The notes below the pieces were generated by a model. That model was not told the DNA's origin, searched no databases, and worked only from the letters and a program-made list of their open reading frames with translations. The translations under genes were made by a program, and so were the position numbers. From Acidobacteriota bacterium (lineage in GTDB: Bacteria; Acidobacteriota; Terriglobia; UBA7540), in contig JAJYHU010000021.1 of NCBI GenBank assembly GCA_021784615.1, positions 1 to 7,512 on the forward strand: a stretch of 7,512 bases of DNA, given 5' to 3'. Below, one piece after another: positions 5,426 through 7,512 of the stretch (positions are counted from its first letter, which is position 1; each line of letters starts with the position of its first letter).

Positions 5426-6076
5426 ATGTCTCAAATATTCCATCGCAGCACGAACAAGCTGGCCAAGGCGAGCATTTACGGGGCCGTCTTTATCATCGTG
5501 TTGATTGGGTATGTAAGCTGGCAGGTCAACCAATCGTCATACTTTACTTATGTCCACAGTCCTTTGCCGCAGCCGGTGCCCTTCAGCCATGAGCATCACA
5601 CGGCCCAGTTGGGGATTGACTGCCGCTACTGCCACACCACGGTGGAATCGTCCTGGTACGCGGGCATGCCGCCGACCCACACGTGCATGAGCTGCCATTC
5701 CCAGATATGGACGAATGCTGCGATGCTCGAACCCGTTCGGGAGAGTTACAGGACGGACAAGTCCATCCTGTGGGCGCGCGTGAACGCCCTTCCCGATTTT
5801 GTTTACTTTAACCACAGCATTCATATTCATAAGGGAATCGGCTGCACGACGTGCCACGGACAGATCGGCAAGATGCCCATCACCTGGCGGGCGCACACGC
5901 TCTATATGCGGTGGTGCCTGAATTGCCACAACCACCCTGAACGTTACGTCAGGCCCAAAAAGGACGTGTTTGACGCAGTTTACAATCCCCCGAGCGACCA
6001 GCTCGCGATGGGCAGGAGACTCGTTAAGAAATACAAGATTAAGAGCCTAACAAGCTGCGATACGTGTCACCGGTAA
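5426..6076 (+). CDS. actA: ActA, membrane-anchored pentaheme cytochrome c of alternative complex III
   Basis: ActA is the multihaem subunit of ACIII, the quinol:electron-acceptor oxidoreductase that replaces the bc1 complex in many bacteria; it carries electrons on the periplasmic side. The 216-residue product has one N-terminal membrane helix (ASIYGAVFIIVLIGYVSW, 15-32) and five CXXCH haem-attachment motifs: CRYCH 66-70, CMSCH 87-91, CTTCH 140-144, CLNCH 164-168 and CDTCH 211-215. Five haems is the count known for ActA. Extra histidines (FSHEHH 53-58, FNHSIHIH 128-135) are candidates for distal haem ligands. Start choice: the frame stays open upstream to 5243, but that stretch overlaps the promoter and leader and is not protein-like, while ATG 5426 has an AGGG eleven bases before it and puts the anchor at the usual place. 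actB follows after 22 bp, so they are almost surely one operon. Maturation would need the cytochrome c biogenesis system, not seen here. Confidence 0.93.
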   Translation: MSQIFHRSTNKLAKASIYGAVFIIVLIGYVSWQVNQSSYFTYVHSPLPQPVPFSHEHHTAQLGIDCRYCHTTVESSWYAGMPPTHTCMSCHSQIWTNAAMLEPVRESYRTDKSILWARVNALPDFVYFNHSIHIHKGIGCTTCHGQIGKMPITWRAHTLYMRWCLNCHNHPERYVRPKKDVFDAVYNPPSDQLAMGRRLVKKYKIKSLTSCDTCHR

Positions 6077-6098
6077 ATCGTAATTATAGGGATATTCC

Positions 6099-7512
6099 AT
6101 GAAGGACAAGAGCTTGATCGACATCTCATCGATCCGGGCGCATCTTGAAAAGGATGGCGGCTCGCGCTTCTGGCGAAGTATGGACCAGTTGGCGGAAACA
6201 GAAGAGTATAAGGAATTTTCTCAGCACGAGTTTCCGCGCGATCCCATCAAGGACCCAAGCTATGGGCTGAGCCGCCGCAACTTGCTGAAGCTGATGGCGG
6301 CTTCGGCGGGGCTGGCGGGGCTCACCGCTTGCACCAGGCTCCCGATCGAACACATCGCTCCCTACGTGCATCCCGCTGAAGAATTCGTTCCTGGCAAACC
6401 CTTGTTTTACGCCACAGCCATGCCGCGGCCGGAAGGCGGCGCGCTGGGACTGCTGGTTAAGAGCAACATGGGTCGCCCCACGAAAGTGGAAGGCAACAAT
6501 GAGCATCCGGCGAGCCTGGGCAAGACGGATATCCACGGACAAGCCTCCGTTCTCACGCTTTATGACCCGGACAGGGCGCAAACCGTGCTGTATGAAGGCG
6601 CCATCGCCAGCTACAGTGATTTCCTGGAATTGATTGGGGAAATCCGCTCGACGCACGCCGCGAGCAAGGGCACCGGCATTCGGATTCTGACGGAGACCGT
6701 AACTTCCCCGACGTTTGGCAGCCAGATGAAGGCTTTTCTGGCCGAATTTCCGGCGGCCAAGTGGCACCAATACGCGCCCGTCAGCCGTTTTGCGGAACGT
6801 GAAGGCGTCCGGCTTCTTTACGGCGAATACCTCACCACATACTATAAGTTTGACCAGGCCAGCGTTATCGTTTCACTTGACGCGGATTTCCTCTGCTCGG
6901 GCCGCGCCGGCGTGCGCTACGCCCATGATTTTGCCGACAAGCGCCGGATTGCCGGCGCCGACAGCGCCATGAATCGTCTTTATGCGGTTGAAAGCATGGC
7001 GACGATTACGGGCGCCACGGCGGACCATCGCCTGCCTCTCAAGTCCGGCGAGGTGGAGGGCTTTGCGCGGGCGCTGGCGGCAGGGTTGGGGCTGAAGGGC
7101 GTTTCCGCCGCGCCCGGCGCTTTGCCGCAAATCCCCGCGGACTGGCTTCCAGCGCTGGTGAAAGACCTTCAACAGCATCCGGGATCAAGCATTGTCATGG
7201 CGGGCGAACACCAGCCGCCGGCCGTTCACGCTCTGGCCCAGGCGATCAACTTTGCGCTGGGAAACGTTGGCAAGACGGTGGTTTATACGGACCCGATTGA
7301 AGCCGTGCCCGTGAACGAGATGGAGTCCTTGCGCGAGCTGGTTTCCGACATGAACGCCGGGCGGGTGGACACGCTGTTTATAATCGGCGGCAACCCGGTC
7401 TATAACGCTCCCGGCGACTTGGCCTTTAAGAAGGCTCTTGATAAGGTCGGGCTGCGCATCCGCCTGGGTCTTTACGTGGACGAAACATCTTATCTGTGCC
7501 ACTGGTTAGATC
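6099..7512 (+). CDS. actB: ActB, Tat-variant molybdopterin-oxidoreductase-like subunit of alternative complex III, 3'-truncated
   Basis: ActB is the large extracytoplasmic subunit of ACIII, normally a fusion of a molybdopterin-oxidoreductase-like domain (B1) with a ferredoxin-like domain (B2) carrying iron-sulfur clusters. It keeps the fold of Mo/W-bis-PGD enzymes, but known ACIII members hold no molybdenum cofactor. 471 codons are seen before the window ends, all from the B1 part; full-length ActB is roughly 1000 residues. The N-terminus shows the variant Tat layout of this family: FWRSMDQLAETEEYKEF (24-40), then SRRNLLKLMAASAGLAGLTA (58-77) with twin arginines 59-60 about 60 residues in. 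Cys78 follows in an LTAC context, a lipobox-like site. B1-type segments such as GRPTKVEGNNEHPASLGKTD and IIGGNPVYN are visible. ATG 6099 has AGGG eight bases before it and follows actA by 22 bp. The genes usual after it (actC onwards) lie beyond the window. Confidence 0.92.
   Translation, partial: MKDKSLIDISSIRAHLEKDGGSRFWRSMDQLAETEEYKEFSQHEFPRDPIKDPSYGLSRRNLLKLMAASAGLAGLTACTRLPIEHIAPYVHPAEEFVPGKPLFYATAMPRPEGGALGLLVKSNMGRPTKVEGNNEHPASLGKTDIHGQASVLTLYDPDRAQTVLYEGAIASYSDFLELIGEIRSTHAASKGTGIRILTETVTSPTFGSQMKAFLAEFPAAKWHQYAPVSRFAEREGVRLLYGEYLTTYYKFDQASVIVSLDADFLCSGRAGVRYAHDFADKRRIAGADSAMNRLYAVESMATITGATADHRLPLKSGEVEGFARALAAGLGLKGVSAAPGALPQIPADWLPALVKDLQQHPGSSIVMAGEHQPPAVHALAQAINFALGNVGKTVVYTDPIEAVPVNEMESLRELVSDMNAGRVDTLFIIGGNPVYNAPGDLAFKKALDKVGLRIRLGLYVDETSYLCHWLD

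Noticed and set aside
6126..6770. Long minus-strand open frame (214 codons) antisense to actB
   Set aside because: Shadow of actB, whose frame carries the Tat signal and B1 motifs.
1..7512. tRNA genes, CRISPR arrays, insertion sequences, attachment sites
   Set aside because: No tRNA arm pattern, no regularly spaced repeats, no transposase or integrase frame and no flanking terminal repeats were seen.

Overview
The window looks like a piece of a G+C-rich bacterial chromosome, most likely from the Acidobacteriota. The reasons are a large TolC-family protein with a Gly-rich insert, an orphan FliA/WhiG-type sigma factor, and the start of an alternative complex III (ACIII) operon with the gene order and protein features usual in that phylum. 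The phylum call is an inference from protein style and gene content, because no marker such as 16S rRNA is present.

Layout from left to right. Positions 1-563 (minus strand) hold the N-terminal two thirds of truA, the tRNA pseudouridine-38/39/40 synthase, cut by the window edge. A 350-bp divergent intergenic region follows, with several inverted repeats. Positions 921-2828 (plus) hold an outer-membrane efflux protein of the TolC/OEP family with a clear signal peptide. Positions 3031-3288 (minus) encode an 85-residue protein with pentapeptide-like, cysteine-paired repeats. Positions 3461-4432 (minus) encode a sigma-28 family sigma factor with a GTG start and unusual N- and C-terminal tails. 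Next is about 990 bp without a convincing gene (4433-5425), unusually rich in strong hairpins: a compact three-hairpin block just upstream of the sigma gene, an isolated UUCG-capped hairpin, and several further dyads. It ends with a good sigma-70-type promoter. From 5426 to the right edge (plus) runs the beginning of the act operon: actA (pentaheme membrane cytochrome c, complete) and actB (molybdopterin-oxidoreductase-like large subunit with a variant Tat signal and lipobox-like cysteine, cut by the window edge).

ActA and ActB are partners in one complex: ACIII oxidises membrane quinol and passes electrons through the ActB iron-sulfur centres and the ActA/ActE haems to a terminal oxidase. 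TruA and the TolC protein are unrelated housekeeping and envelope functions. The sigma factor has no flagellar gene near it in this window, so its regulon cannot be read from context. I found no complete novel multi-gene system. The least explained material is the structured noncoding DNA at 4433-5425, especially 4475-4561 and 4748-4779, and the small Cys-paired protein at 3031-3288.
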